Shown piece by piece: positions 1-6,711 of a DNA stretch of 15,231 nucleotides. The stretch is from assembly GCA_041581135.1 (NCBI GenBank), contig JBFGCM010000089.1, positions 1 to 15,231 on the forward strand, in the 5' to 3' direction. How positions within the stretch are numbered: position 1 is the stretch's first letter; every line of letters begins with the position of its first letter. Made by a program: the position numbers and the translations under genes. The notes under the pieces were generated by a model. That model worked only from the letters and a program-made list of their open reading frames with translations, searched no databases and was not told where the DNA came from. This DNA comes from JBFGCM01 sp041581135 (GTDB taxonomy: Bacteria; Actinomycetota; Acidimicrobiia; Spongiisociales; UBA5794).

Positions 1-49
1 CGGTTGCAAGGTGACCGTTAGTCCCCCCTCACGGCTTCTCTTGCAACCG
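1..49. repeat. Perfect 10-bp inverted repeat, possible hairpin or operator
   Basis: The first ten bases (CGGTTGCAAG, 1-10) recur as their exact reverse complement at 40-49, separated by 29 bases. Inside the spacer two shorter alternative pairings are possible: CCGT 15-18 with ACGG 31-34, or GTGA 11-14 with TCAC 29-32. No run of T follows, so it does not look like a standard intrinsic terminator. The left arm touches the window edge, so the repeat may be longer. It could be the end of an upstream transcript or a regulatory site for the transhydrogenase operon, whose -10 lies about 67 bases downstream. The symmetry is seen directly; the role is unknown. Confidence 0.6.
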
Positions 50-115
50 CCCGCCATTCCTTCCGCCCCCGCCCCGCGATCCGAAGGGTGCTCCCGTGGG
101 CACTCGTTGTTCGGG

Positions 116-121
116 TAGATT
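116..121 (+). promoter_or_regulatory. Leaderless promoter -10 (TAGATT) for pntAA
   Basis: TAGATT fits the TANNNT -10 consensus and is followed by six bases (GCCGCC) and then the GTG start at 128. Transcription would begin at or next to the start codon, so the mRNA would be leaderless. No Shine-Dalgarno sequence precedes the GTG, which agrees with this. No clear -35 is seen. Confidence 0.6.
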
Positions 122-127
122 GCCGCC

Positions 128-1231
128 GTGCTCGTAGGCGTACCCGACGAATCCCCCGAGCGGCGCGTCTCGCTCCCGCCCCAGGCTGCGAAGCGGCTCG
201 GTGATGCCGGCCATGAGGTGGTCGTCGCCCCTCATGCCGGACAACGCGCCGGCTTCTCCGACGATGACTACCGGGCTGCCGGCGCCCGCATCGACGCGGA
301 CGCGTGGAGTGCCGACGTGGTCGCAGTCATCACCAGGCCGAGCCCCGACCGGCTGGCGGCGATGCGCCCCGGGGCGCTACTCGTCGGATTCCTGGAGCCG
401 CTCGACCCTGCCCTCGGGCACATCCTCCGTGGCGGGCAGCTGTCCGCTGTCGCCCTCGAGCTGATTCCGAGGTCCACGGTGGCGCAGTCCATGGATGCGC
501 TCTCGTCCCAAGCGACGGTGGCGGGATATGCGGCAGTCCTGCTGGCGGCACAATCGGCCGCCCGGCTCTTCCCCATGATGGTGACCGCCGCCGGCACGCT
601 GCCCCCGGCAAAGGTCTTGGTGCTCGGCGTCGGCGTGGCCGGTCTCCAAGCCATCGCCACTGCGAAGCGTCTCGGCGCGCTCGTCTCGGCTTACGACATC
701 CGCCCCGAGACAGAGGAACAGGTCGCCAGCCTCGGGGCCACGTTCGTGGCTGCCCCCACCGCAGAAGCCGTCGAAGGCGGGTACGCCCGGCAGGTGGAGG
801 CGGACGTCCGGCAGCGTCAGCTCGACGCCCTCACCCCCCATGTCGCCGGCGCCGATGTCGTGATCACCACGGCCCAGGTACCGGGTCGCAAGGCACCGCT
901 CCTCATCACCACCGACATGGTGCAGGCGATGCAGCCGGGGTCGGTCATCGTCGACATGGCGGCAGGCAGCGGTGGCAACTGTGAGCCCACGATCGCCGAC
1001 CAGATCGTCGACGTCGCTGGAGTCACGGTGCTCGGCCCCACCGATCTGGCGAGCCGGATGGCGGGCGACGCGAGCCGTATGTACGGGCGCAACCTGACTG
1101 CGCTGTTCGAGCTGTTGGGCCCGGACGGGGACATCGATCTGGACAACGAGATCTTGGCCGCTGCGTGCGTTGCTCATCGCGGCGAGTTGCGAAACGACCG
1201 GCTCGCCGATCCCGTGGGGCACCCGTCATGA
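128..1231 (+). CDS. pntAA: NAD(P)+ transhydrogenase subunit alpha part 1 (NAD(H)-binding domain I)
   Basis: This 367-residue soluble subunit binds NAD(H) in the proton-translocating transhydrogenase, which reduces NADP+ with NADH using the proton motive force. The N-terminal half has the alanine dehydrogenase/PNT pattern (PDESPERRVSLPP at 6-18, then an AG..AGFSDDDY stretch). RSTVAQSMDALSSQA at 115-129 is typical of the family. The Rossmann nucleotide-binding loop GVGVAG is at 167-172, with Asp190 at the end of the second strand. VPGRKAP at 251-257 and VDMAAGSGGN at 275-284 are further PNT signatures. The length is that of the split form, in which the membrane part of alpha is a separate gene. 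The GTG start at 128 is chosen because of the -10 box just upstream. The last codon overlaps the ATG of pntAB (ATGA, 1228-1231), so translation is probably coupled. Family assignment is very secure. Confidence 0.95.
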   Translation: MLVGVPDESPERRVSLPPQAAKRLGDAGHEVVVAPHAGQRAGFSDDDYRAAGARIDADAWSADVVAVITRPSPDRLAAMRPGALLVGFLEPLDPALGHILRGGQLSAVALELIPRSTVAQSMDALSSQATVAGYAAVLLAAQSAARLFPMMVTAAGTLPPAKVLVLGVGVAGLQAIATAKRLGALVSAYDIRPETEEQVASLGATFVAAPTAEAVEGGYARQVEADVRQRQLDALTPHVAGADVVITTAQVPGRKAPLLITTDMVQAMQPGSVIVDMAAGSGGNCEPTIADQIVDVAGVTVLGPTDLASRMAGDASRMYGRNLTALFELLGPDGDIDLDNEILAAACVAHRGELRNDRLADPVGHPS

Positions 1232-1521
1232 GCGATGCCTTGATCAGCGGGATCGTGGTCTTCGTCCTGTCCGGGTTCGTCGGCTTCGAACTCATCAGGA
1301 AGGTCCCACCGACGCTCCACACACCGTTGATGTCCGGCGCCAACGCCATCTCGGGGATCACCATCGTGGGCGCCATCATCGCCGGTGGCCTCAACCAGGA
1401 CACCACCGCCACGATCCTCGGCTTCCTGGCGATCACCACCGCCACGATCAACGTCGTCGGCGGATTCCTGGTCACCGATCGGATGCTGGGGATGTTCCGT
1501 CGCAAGCTGCCACGCCAGTGA
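1228..1521 (+). CDS. pntAB: NAD(P)+ transhydrogenase subunit alpha part 2 (membrane domain)
   Basis: This 97-residue membrane protein is the small hydrophobic part of the alpha subunit. With the PntB membrane region it forms the proton channel. Three hydrophobic segments are visible, at about residues 5-22, 41-55 and 62-84. The conserved loop KVPPTLHTPLMSGANAISG at 25-43 is characteristic of the family. The start is the ATG at 1228, which overlaps the pntAA stop by four bases; an upstream in-frame extension inside pntAA is rejected. The stop (TGA 1519-1521) overlaps the GTG of pntB. Three separate genes instead of a fused PntA is the arrangement seen in Actinobacteria and alphaproteobacteria. 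Confidence 0.94.
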   Translation: MSDALISGIVVFVLSGFVGFELIRKVPPTLHTPLMSGANAISGITIVGAIIAGGLNQDTTATILGFLAITTATINVVGGFLVTDRMLGMFRRKLPRQ

Positions 1522-2861
1522 TCGAACTCCTCTACCTGGTCGCAGCGGCGCTGTTCATCGTCGGGCTGCGACGCCTGAGCCATCCAGCCACCGCCCGCGT
1601 GGGCAACGCGCTGGCGGCCCTCGGAATGCTGGTGGCGGTCGTCGTGACCCTCGTGGATCTCGACGCAGTGAGCTACACGACGATCGTGGCCGGGATGGTC
1701 ACCGGCGCCGTGATCGGGGGATTCCTCGCCCAGCGCGTGGCCATGACCGCCATGCCGCAGCTCGTCGCCTCCTTCAACGGCTTCGGAGGTGCCGCTTCTG
1801 CGTTCGTCGCCCTCATCGAATCGGGTGGCGACGTCGCAACCGAGACCGGCGTCACGATCGCGCTGTCGGTCCTCATCGGCGCACTCACACTGTCGGGCAG
1901 CTTCGTCGCCTTCGGCAAGCTCCAGGGCATCATCTCGGGCCGTCCCCTCAGCTACCCGGGCCAGCTCGCCGTCAACGGACTCGTGGCGGCCGCCGGCGTC
2001 GCCGCCGCCACGTGGGCGATCGCAACGGGAGAGAGCGTCGGCTACTGGTACGCCGGAGGTGCCGCGCTCCTGCTGGGAGTCCTCGCCGTGCTTCCCATCG
2101 GCGGAGCGGACATGCCCGTGGTGATCTCGCTGCTCAACTCCTTCTCCGGGCTCGCCGCCTCGGCCGCCGGGTTCGTCATCGAGAACTCGGCGTTGATCGT
2201 CGGCGGGGCGTTGGTGGGGGCCGCCGGGTTCATCCTCACCGTGCAGATGTCGGACGCGATGAACCGCACCCTCGCCAACGTGCTGTTCTCCGGCTTCGGC
2301 GGCGGTGAGCCGGCGGCTGCCATCGGGGGCGACGTGACCCGGGGCACGGTCGACGACGTCGCCGTCGCCCTGGCTTACGCCCAATCCGTCATGTTCGTGC
2401 CGGGCTACGGCATGGCCGTCGCCCAGGCTCAGCACGCTGCGAGGGAGCTGGCAGACGCCCTCGAGGCGCGCAACGTGACGGTGCACTACGCCATCCACCC
2501 TGTGGCCGGCCGCATGCCCGGCCACATGAACGTGCTCCTGGCCGAGGCGGACGTGCCGTACGACCAGCTCCTCGATCTCGACCAATCCAACCCCAGGCTC
2601 AGCAAGACCAGCGTCGCGGTCATCGTCGGAGCCAACGATGTGGTCAATCCGTCGGCGCGCGACGACCCGGGGAGCCCCATCTACGGGATGCCGATCCTCG
2701 AGGTGGATCATGCAGACACGGTGGTCGTGATCAAGCGCAGTTTGTCGCCGGGATTCGCCGGCATCGACAACCCGCTGTTCTACTCGGACCGCACGGTGAT
2801 GTTGTTCGCCGACGCCAAGCAGGCGCTGGAAGACCTCGTCGCCGCCATCAAACAGTACTGA
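1518..2861 (+). CDS. pntB: NAD(P)+ transhydrogenase subunit beta (membrane and NADP(H)-binding domain III)
   Basis: This 447-residue beta subunit has about eight or nine hydrophobic segments in residues 1-260 and a soluble NADP(H)-binding domain after about 275. The NADP-binding stretch FVPGYGMAVAQAQH is at 293-306, followed by HPVAGRMPGHMNVLLAEA at 327-344, GANDVVNPSARDDPGSPIYG at 371-390 and the KRSLSPGFAGIDNPLF loop at 406-421. All are hallmarks of domain III. Membrane-domain residues GGADMPVVISLLNSFSG at 195-211 are also conserved. The start is GTG at 1518, overlapping the pntAB stop as GTGA; a reading frame open further upstream within pntAB is not coding. The stop at 2859-2861 shares one base with the next ATG. 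The length is close to that of known PntB proteins (about 460). Confidence 0.95.
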   Translation: MIELLYLVAAALFIVGLRRLSHPATARVGNALAALGMLVAVVVTLVDLDAVSYTTIVAGMVTGAVIGGFLAQRVAMTAMPQLVASFNGFGGAASAFVALIESGGDVATETGVTIALSVLIGALTLSGSFVAFGKLQGIISGRPLSYPGQLAVNGLVAAAGVAAATWAIATGESVGYWYAGGAALLLGVLAVLPIGGADMPVVISLLNSFSGLAASAAGFVIENSALIVGGALVGAAGFILTVQMSDAMNRTLANVLFSGFGGGEPAAAIGGDVTRGTVDDVAVALAYAQSVMFVPGYGMAVAQAQHAARELADALEARNVTVHYAIHPVAGRMPGHMNVLLAEADVPYDQLLDLDQSNPRLSKTSVAVIVGANDVVNPSARDDPGSPIYGMPILEVDHADTVVVIKRSLSPGFAGIDNPLFYSDRTVMLFADAKQALEDLVAAIKQY

Positions 2862-3451
2862 TGGAGTTCTACGAGGCCGTCAAGCGACGCCGCATGGTAC
2901 GCAACTACACGGACGCGCCGGTGGACGCAGCCGCAGTGGAGCGCATCGTGCAGGCCGGTCTCCAGGCACCGAGCGCAGGCTTCACCCAGGGCCAGTCGTT
3001 CGTCGTGGTGACCGATGCGGACACGCGTCGCCACATCGCCGAGTTGGCCGGCGAACCCGACTACGTCGCCGCCGGGTTCGATCCCTGGATCTCGCGCGCT
3101 CCGGTTCACGTCGTGGTGTGTGTGAGCGAGGAGGCCTACCACCGCCGCTATCGAGAGCCGGACAAGCTCGACGCCGCAGGTGACGAGATCGACTGGCCGG
3201 TGCCGTACTGGTGGGTGGACGCCGGGGCCTCGATGATGCTGATCCTGCTGGCCGCAGTTGCCGAGGGACTGAGCGCCGGGTTCCTGGGGAGTCATGCCAT
3301 CGACGACATCGCCGCGCTGCTCGGCCTCCCGGACGAAGTGGCCCCGATCGGCATCGTCACGCTCGGTCACCCCGCTCCGGACCGCCGCTCCGGCTCTCTG
3401 CAACGGGGCCGCAGACCCGATGCCGACGTGATCCACCACGAGCGCTGGTGA
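2861..3451 (+). CDS. Nitroreductase-family flavoprotein
   Basis: This 196-residue protein is of the FMN-dependent nitroreductase superfamily, which uses NAD(P)H to reduce nitro groups, quinones, flavins or other substrates. The N terminus has the usual pattern of a basic cluster followed by an R.Y motif (RRRMVRNYTDAPV, 9-21), which contacts FMN phosphate. APSAGFTQGQSF at 36-47 matches the family's A.PS..N..PW region, with Gly-Gln in place of the common Asn-Pro-Trp. A GLSAGFLGS stretch follows, and the C-terminal GIVTLGHP is also typical. The substrate cannot be predicted. The ATG shares its A with the pntB stop (TGATG), so this is the fourth gene of the transhydrogenase operon and may use the NADPH that the enzyme generates. 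Its stop is one base from the stop of the convergent PLP enzyme. Confidence 0.88.
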   Translation: MEFYEAVKRRRMVRNYTDAPVDAAAVERIVQAGLQAPSAGFTQGQSFVVVTDADTRRHIAELAGEPDYVAAGFDPWISRAPVHVVVCVSEEAYHRRYREPDKLDAAGDEIDWPVPYWWVDAGASMMLILLAAVAEGLSAGFLGSHAIDDIAALLGLPDEVAPIGIVTLGHPAPDRRSGSLQRGRRPDADVIHHERW

Positions 3452-3452
3452 C

Positions 3453-4505
3453 TCAGCCGAACGCCTGCGTAACGTCGGCAGCGAGATCTGCGGGGTCCTC
3501 GAGCCCCACGGACAGCCTGATGAGACCTGGCGGCGCCGCCTCATCCACGGCGCGCCGGTGCTCGGCCAGGGATTCGACGCCGCCGAGTGAGGTGGCCCGG
3601 CGGAACAGCCGCAGCTTCGCCACGGCGGCTTGTGCCGCGTCGTAGTCGACCAGTTCCACCGACACCACGGCGCCACCCGCCGCCATCTGCCCTAGGGCCA
3701 CGTCGCGGTCCGGCTGGGTAGGCGCCAGCGGGTACCAGACGCGGGGTACCAGATCGAGGAGCACATCGACCAATGAGGCGGCGGTCTGGCACTGGCGTTC
3801 GATGCGGAGCGGGAGGGTGCGCACCCCCCGCAGCGCCAGCCAGGTCTCCAGCGCCCCGGGCACATCGCCGTCGAGATGGCGGTCGTGGCGCAGCGCGGAC
3901 GCCACGTCGGCATCGGCCGAAACGAGCACTCCCCCCATGGAGTCGGAGTGGCCCGCGATGAACTTGGTGGTGGAGTGCATGACGAGGTGGGCCCCCAACG
4001 CGAGCGGCCGCTGCAGGACGGGGGTGGCAAACGTCGAGTCCACCACCACCACGACGCCCCGCTCCCGTGCCGAGGCGGCGACGGCGGCGATGTCGGTGAC
4101 GAGACACTTCGGGTTCGAAGGCGTCTCCACCCACCACACGTCACCGGCCTCCAGCCGCTCAGGCACCACCACTTCCCATCGACCGGCCGCCGCCTCGCGA
4201 CCGACGAGGGCGCGCACGCCGTGGTACACGTCCTGCGGCAGGCTGACACGGCGGGGACGGACATGAGACAGCGCGGCGGCCACTGCCGCCATGCCCGAGG
4301 GATACATCACCGCGTGCCCGCCCTCCAGGGCGCCCAGTACCGCCTCGAGCCGCACGGTGGTGTGATGACCGTCGCGGCGATACACCCACTCGTCCTGGGT
4401 GTCCCGGTCGAACGTCGTCGCTACGTGGATCGGAGGGGCGACATCCGGGCCGTCGGCCACGACGGCGTCGGCATGCAGCGCCGCGGTGAAGGGGCTTTCT
4501 CCCAC
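3453..4505 (-). CDS. Trans-sulfuration PLP enzyme, cystathionine gamma-synthase-like
   Basis: The protein is 350 residues from the GTG at 4505 and belongs to the Cys/Met metabolism PLP-dependent family (MetB, MetC, MetZ and gamma-lyases). These enzymes carry out gamma-replacement or elimination on homoserine esters, cystathionine or methionine. Visible motifs are YPSGMAAVAAALS (68-80), DVYHG with the cofactor-stacking Tyr94, ETPSNP (127-132), VVVDSTFATP with the pyridine-binding Asp156, and STTKFIAGHSD with Schiff-base Lys181. It is about 30-40 residues shorter than most MetB proteins, and RDGHHTT stands where R.GNPT is usual, so exact substrate use is uncertain. An ATG at 4562 would add 19 residues, but they look non-coding and would overlap the divergent ABC gene start. 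The GTG at 4505 sits six bases after a TATGGT -10 box. Confidence 0.85.
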   Translation of the reverse strand: MGESPFTAALHADAVVADGPDVAPPIHVATTFDRDTQDEWVYRRDGHHTTVRLEAVLGALEGGHAVMYPSGMAAVAAALSHVRPRRVSLPQDVYHGVRALVGREAAAGRWEVVVPERLEAGDVWWVETPSNPKCLVTDIAAVAASARERGVVVVVDSTFATPVLQRPLALGAHLVMHSTTKFIAGHSDSMGGVLVSADADVASALRHDRHLDGDVPGALETWLALRGVRTLPLRIERQCQTAASLVDVLLDLVPRVWYPLAPTQPDRDVALGQMAAGGAVVSVELVDYDAAQAAVAKLRLFRRATSLGGVESLAEHRRAVDEAAPPGLIRLSVGLEDPADLAADVTQAFG

Positions 4506-4511
4506 GGCCGC

Positions 4512-4517
4512 ACCATA
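4512..4517 (-). promoter_or_regulatory. Leaderless promoter -10 (TATGGT) for the PLP enzyme
   Basis: On the minus strand TATGGT is followed by GCGGCC and the GTG start at 4505. The six-base gap is the same as at the pntAA promoter. A purine-rich GGAGAGG lies 18 bases before the GTG, too far to act as a ribosome binding site. The matching geometry supports both the promoter and the chosen start. Confidence 0.55.
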
Positions 4518-4544
4518 ACCAGTCCTCTCCTGTCGATTCGGTCG

Positions 4545-4550
4545 TAGGCT
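4545..4550 (+). promoter_or_regulatory. Leaderless promoter -10 (TAGGCT) for the ABC exporter
   Basis: TAGGCT fits TANNNT and ends ten bases before the ATG at 4561, so transcription would start at or within a few bases of the start codon. No Shine-Dalgarno sequence is present. The -35 zone of this promoter overlaps that of the divergent PLP gene promoter, since the two -10 boxes are only 27 bases apart. Confidence 0.5.
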
Positions 4551-4560
4551 GCGGCCCTTC

Positions 4561-5451
4561 ATGCTCGAACTCGTCGACCTTCACAAGCGGTACGGAGACG
4601 TGGTCGCTCTCGACGGAGCCACGTTCCGGGTGGGGCCGGGACAGCTGATCGGTTTCCTGGGACCGAATGGCGCCGGCAAGACCACGGCGATGCGCGCGGT
4701 CTTCTCTCTGGTGCAGCCCGACGCCGGCACCGTGCGCTGGCGAGGACAGTCCATCACCCGTGACGTCCTGCTGCGGTTCGGCTACATGCCCGAGCAACGC
4801 GGCCTGTACCCCAAGATGCGCATTCTGGAGCAGCTGACCTACTTCGGCCGGCTCCACGGCATGAGCAAGTCCGCCGCCACACAAGCCGGCACCCGCTGGC
4901 TGGCCGAATTGGGCTTGGGTGAGCGTCTCGACTCAGAGCTCGAGGACCTCTCGCATGGCAACCAGCAGCGGGTGCAGCTGGCAACCGCCCTGCTCCACGA
5001 CCCCGAGTTGCTCGTACTGGACGAGCCGTTCTCCGGCCTCGACCCGATCGGCGTCGAGGCGATGTCGGAGATCCTGCGCTCCAAGGCAGATTCCGGCGCC
5101 GCGGTGGTGTTCAGCAGCCACCAGCTCGACCTGGTGGAGGACATCTGCGAGGACGTGGTCATCATCAACGAGGGCCGCATCGTGCTCGACGGCGCGGTGC
5201 GTGAGCTCCGAGCGCGCTCCAACCGGAGGTACCTCGACGTCGAGGTCACCGGCGATGACATCCCCTGGGACCAGGTGATACCCACCGCGCGGGTCCTCCT
5301 CGAAGACGGCCGCCGCACCCGCCTCGAGGTCGACCGCGGCGTCGATCTCGGCGCAGTGGTCTCAGGACTGAGTGGCCGGACCGACATCGACCATTTCTCG
5401 TTCGAGCCGCCATCGCTGTCCGAGGTGTTCCTCGAGGCGGTCGGGGCATGA
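4561..5451 (+). CDS. ABC transporter ATP-binding protein, NatA-type exporter ATPase
   Basis: This 296-residue ATPase drives an ABC-2 type exporter. Walker A GPNGAGKT is at 34-41, the Q-loop region PEQRGLY at 77-83, the signature LSHGNQQR at 130-137 (His where Gly or Lys is more common, as in many NatA-like proteins), Walker B LLVLDEPFSGLD at 150-161 and the switch His187 in SSHQ. After about residue 215 there is a C-terminal domain (the DUF4162-type extension found in NatA/CcmA-like exporters) ending in FEPPSLSEVFLEAVG. The stop overlaps the permease ATG (ATGA 5448-5451), so the two make one transcription unit. Substrates in this family range from sodium ions to antibiotics and peptides; nothing here fixes it. 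Confidence 0.93.
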   Translation: MLELVDLHKRYGDVVALDGATFRVGPGQLIGFLGPNGAGKTTAMRAVFSLVQPDAGTVRWRGQSITRDVLLRFGYMPEQRGLYPKMRILEQLTYFGRLHGMSKSAATQAGTRWLAELGLGERLDSELEDLSHGNQQRVQLATALLHDPELLVLDEPFSGLDPIGVEAMSEILRSKADSGAAVVFSSHQLDLVEDICEDVVIINEGRIVLDGAVRELRARSNRRYLDVEVTGDDIPWDQVIPTARVLLEDGRRTRLEVDRGVDLGAVVSGLSGRTDIDHFSFEPPSLSEVFLEAVGA

Positions 5452-6620
5452 CCGCGCTCTCCATCATCCGCCTGGTGGCGTGGCGCGACTTCCGGGAACG
5501 GGCGCGCTCCAAGGCCTTCATCATCTCGACCGGTTTCACGCTCGTGCTCGTGGTGGCCGTCGCCATCATCCCGATGTTCTTCACCGACGACGAGCCTCCG
5601 GTCTACCAGATCGGGGTGCTGGAGCCTGCGCCCGGGCTGCAGGATCAGCTCGACGTGGCTCTCGCCGACCAGGCAACGGCAGAACTCCAGAGCTATGCGA
5701 CGCAGCTCGATGGCGAGGCGGCGCTGCGCGACGACACCATTGCGGCCCTGGTGACGCCCGACGAGATCGTTCTCGGCCCGTCAGCCGATGCTCGGCTCCG
5801 CACGGTCCTTCCCCTGACGTTGGGAAGCATGGACCTGCTCGAGCGCGCCCGAGCCGAGGGCCTCACGGACACGCAGGTGGCCGAGATTCTGGCGGCGGCC
5901 CAATTCCCCACGCGAGACCTCGAACCGGAGGACGAGTCCGAGACCGAGAACCGGCTGTTCGCCTTCGTGGGGACGGTGCTCCTGTTCATCAGCCTCATCA
6001 CGTACGGGCAGTGGATCACCATCGGCGTCATCGAGGAGAAATCGAGCCGGGTCGTCGAGGTGGTCCTCGGCACGGTACGGCCGCGGCACCTCCTGGCGGG
6101 CAAGATGCTGGGCATCGGCAGCCTCGGACTGATTCAGCTCACGTTGATCGGGCTGGCGGGCCTCGCCGCGCTGGCCGCAACGGGCGACGTGGCGGTTCCG
6201 GCCGCTGCGGGAATGACGGTGGTGTCGGTGGTCCTGTGGTTCGTGCTCGGGTTCGGGTTCTACTCGGCTGCGTTCGCCGCAGCCGGCAGCCTCGTGAGCC
6301 GCCAGGAGGACGCGCAGAACGTGGTGTTCCCGATCTCGATGCTGCTCATCGTGGCCTACTTCATCGCCACCACCGGCCTCGCCGGAGACAACCCGGCGCT
6401 GCGCATCGCCTCGCTGGTGCCCCCCACGGCTCCCACCACCATGCCGTTGCGAATGGTGGCGGGCGACGCAGCCGTCTGGGAGATCGCGCTGAGTGTCACC
6501 CTGATGGTGACGGCAACCTGGCTGCTGGTGCGCGGTGCCGCCAGGGTCTACGCCGGCGGACTGCTTCGCAACGGGAGGCGGGTGAGGGTGCGCGAAGCCC
6601 TGCGAACCGCCCAGAGCTGA
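5448..6620 (+). CDS. ABC-2 type permease, NatB-like
   Basis: This 390-residue membrane partner of the preceding ATPase has one hydrophobic helix near residues 24-46. A large soluble, presumably extracytoplasmic domain follows, of about 120 residues and rich in Asp and Glu (DEPPVYQIGVLEPAPG onward). Five more hydrophobic segments lie between about 172 and 365. ITIGVIEEKSSRVVEVVLGT in the membrane half is the conserved coupling region of the NatB/ABC-2 family, and PISMLLIVAYFIA and PLRMVAGDAAVWE are also typical. It forms a dimeric pore with two ATPase copies. The four-base overlap with the ATPase gene indicates coupled translation. The substrate is unknown. Confidence 0.9.
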   Translation: MTALSIIRLVAWRDFRERARSKAFIISTGFTLVLVVAVAIIPMFFTDDEPPVYQIGVLEPAPGLQDQLDVALADQATAELQSYATQLDGEAALRDDTIAALVTPDEIVLGPSADARLRTVLPLTLGSMDLLERARAEGLTDTQVAEILAAAQFPTRDLEPEDESETENRLFAFVGTVLLFISLITYGQWITIGVIEEKSSRVVEVVLGTVRPRHLLAGKMLGIGSLGLIQLTLIGLAGLAALAATGDVAVPAAAGMTVVSVVLWFVLGFGFYSAAFAAAGSLVSRQEDAQNVVFPISMLLIVAYFIATTGLAGDNPALRIASLVPPTAPTTMPLRMVAGDAAVWEIALSVTLMVTATWLLVRGAARVYAGGLLRNGRRVRVREALRTAQS

Positions 6621-6626
6621 CGTCGC

Positions 6627-6643
6627 CGGTCCGATCGGGACCG
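6627..6643. repeat. Hairpin CGGTCC-GATCG-GGACCG between exporter and SAM synthetase genes
   Basis: A perfect six-base-pair stem with a five-base loop begins seven bases after the permease stop. No T-tract follows (the next bases are AACCGAACG), so it is at best a weak or non-canonical terminator. It could also be an operator for the promoter at 6676. The symmetry is seen directly; the function is inferred only from position. Confidence 0.45.
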
Positions 6644-6675
6644 AACCGAACGAACGTCGGCCGAAAGCGGGCGGT

Positions 6676-6681
6676 TACAAT
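6676..6681 (+). promoter_or_regulatory. Promoter -10 (TACAAT) for the SAM synthetase gene
   Basis: TACAAT is close to the TATAAT consensus and is the most A/T-rich hexamer in the gap. Transcription would begin near 6688, giving a leader of about 24 bases. That leader holds GAGG at 6700-6703, eight bases before the ATG, as a ribosome binding site. No good -35 is seen. The leader is too short for a SAM riboswitch. Confidence 0.5.
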
Positions 6682-6711
6682 CGGGCAACCCGTCAGTTCG
6701 AGGTCCCACGT

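Noticed and set aside
1023..2711. A 562-codon open frame on the minus strand opposite pntAA/pntAB/pntB
   Set aside because: It is antisense to unmistakable transhydrogenase genes. Its product is rich in His, Arg, Gly and Asp with no recognisable domain, as expected from a GC-rich shadow frame.
4506..4562. N-terminal extension of the PLP enzyme to an ATG at 4562
   Set aside because: The 19 extra residues are Arg-rich and unlike the family. That ATG would overlap the divergent ABC start, and a -10 box plus GTG at 4505 gives a better start.
6621..6711. A SAM or other riboswitch before the SAM synthetase gene
   Set aside because: The likely transcript leader is only about 24 bases, and the hairpin at 6627-6643 lies upstream of the promoter; no known SAM riboswitch architecture fits.
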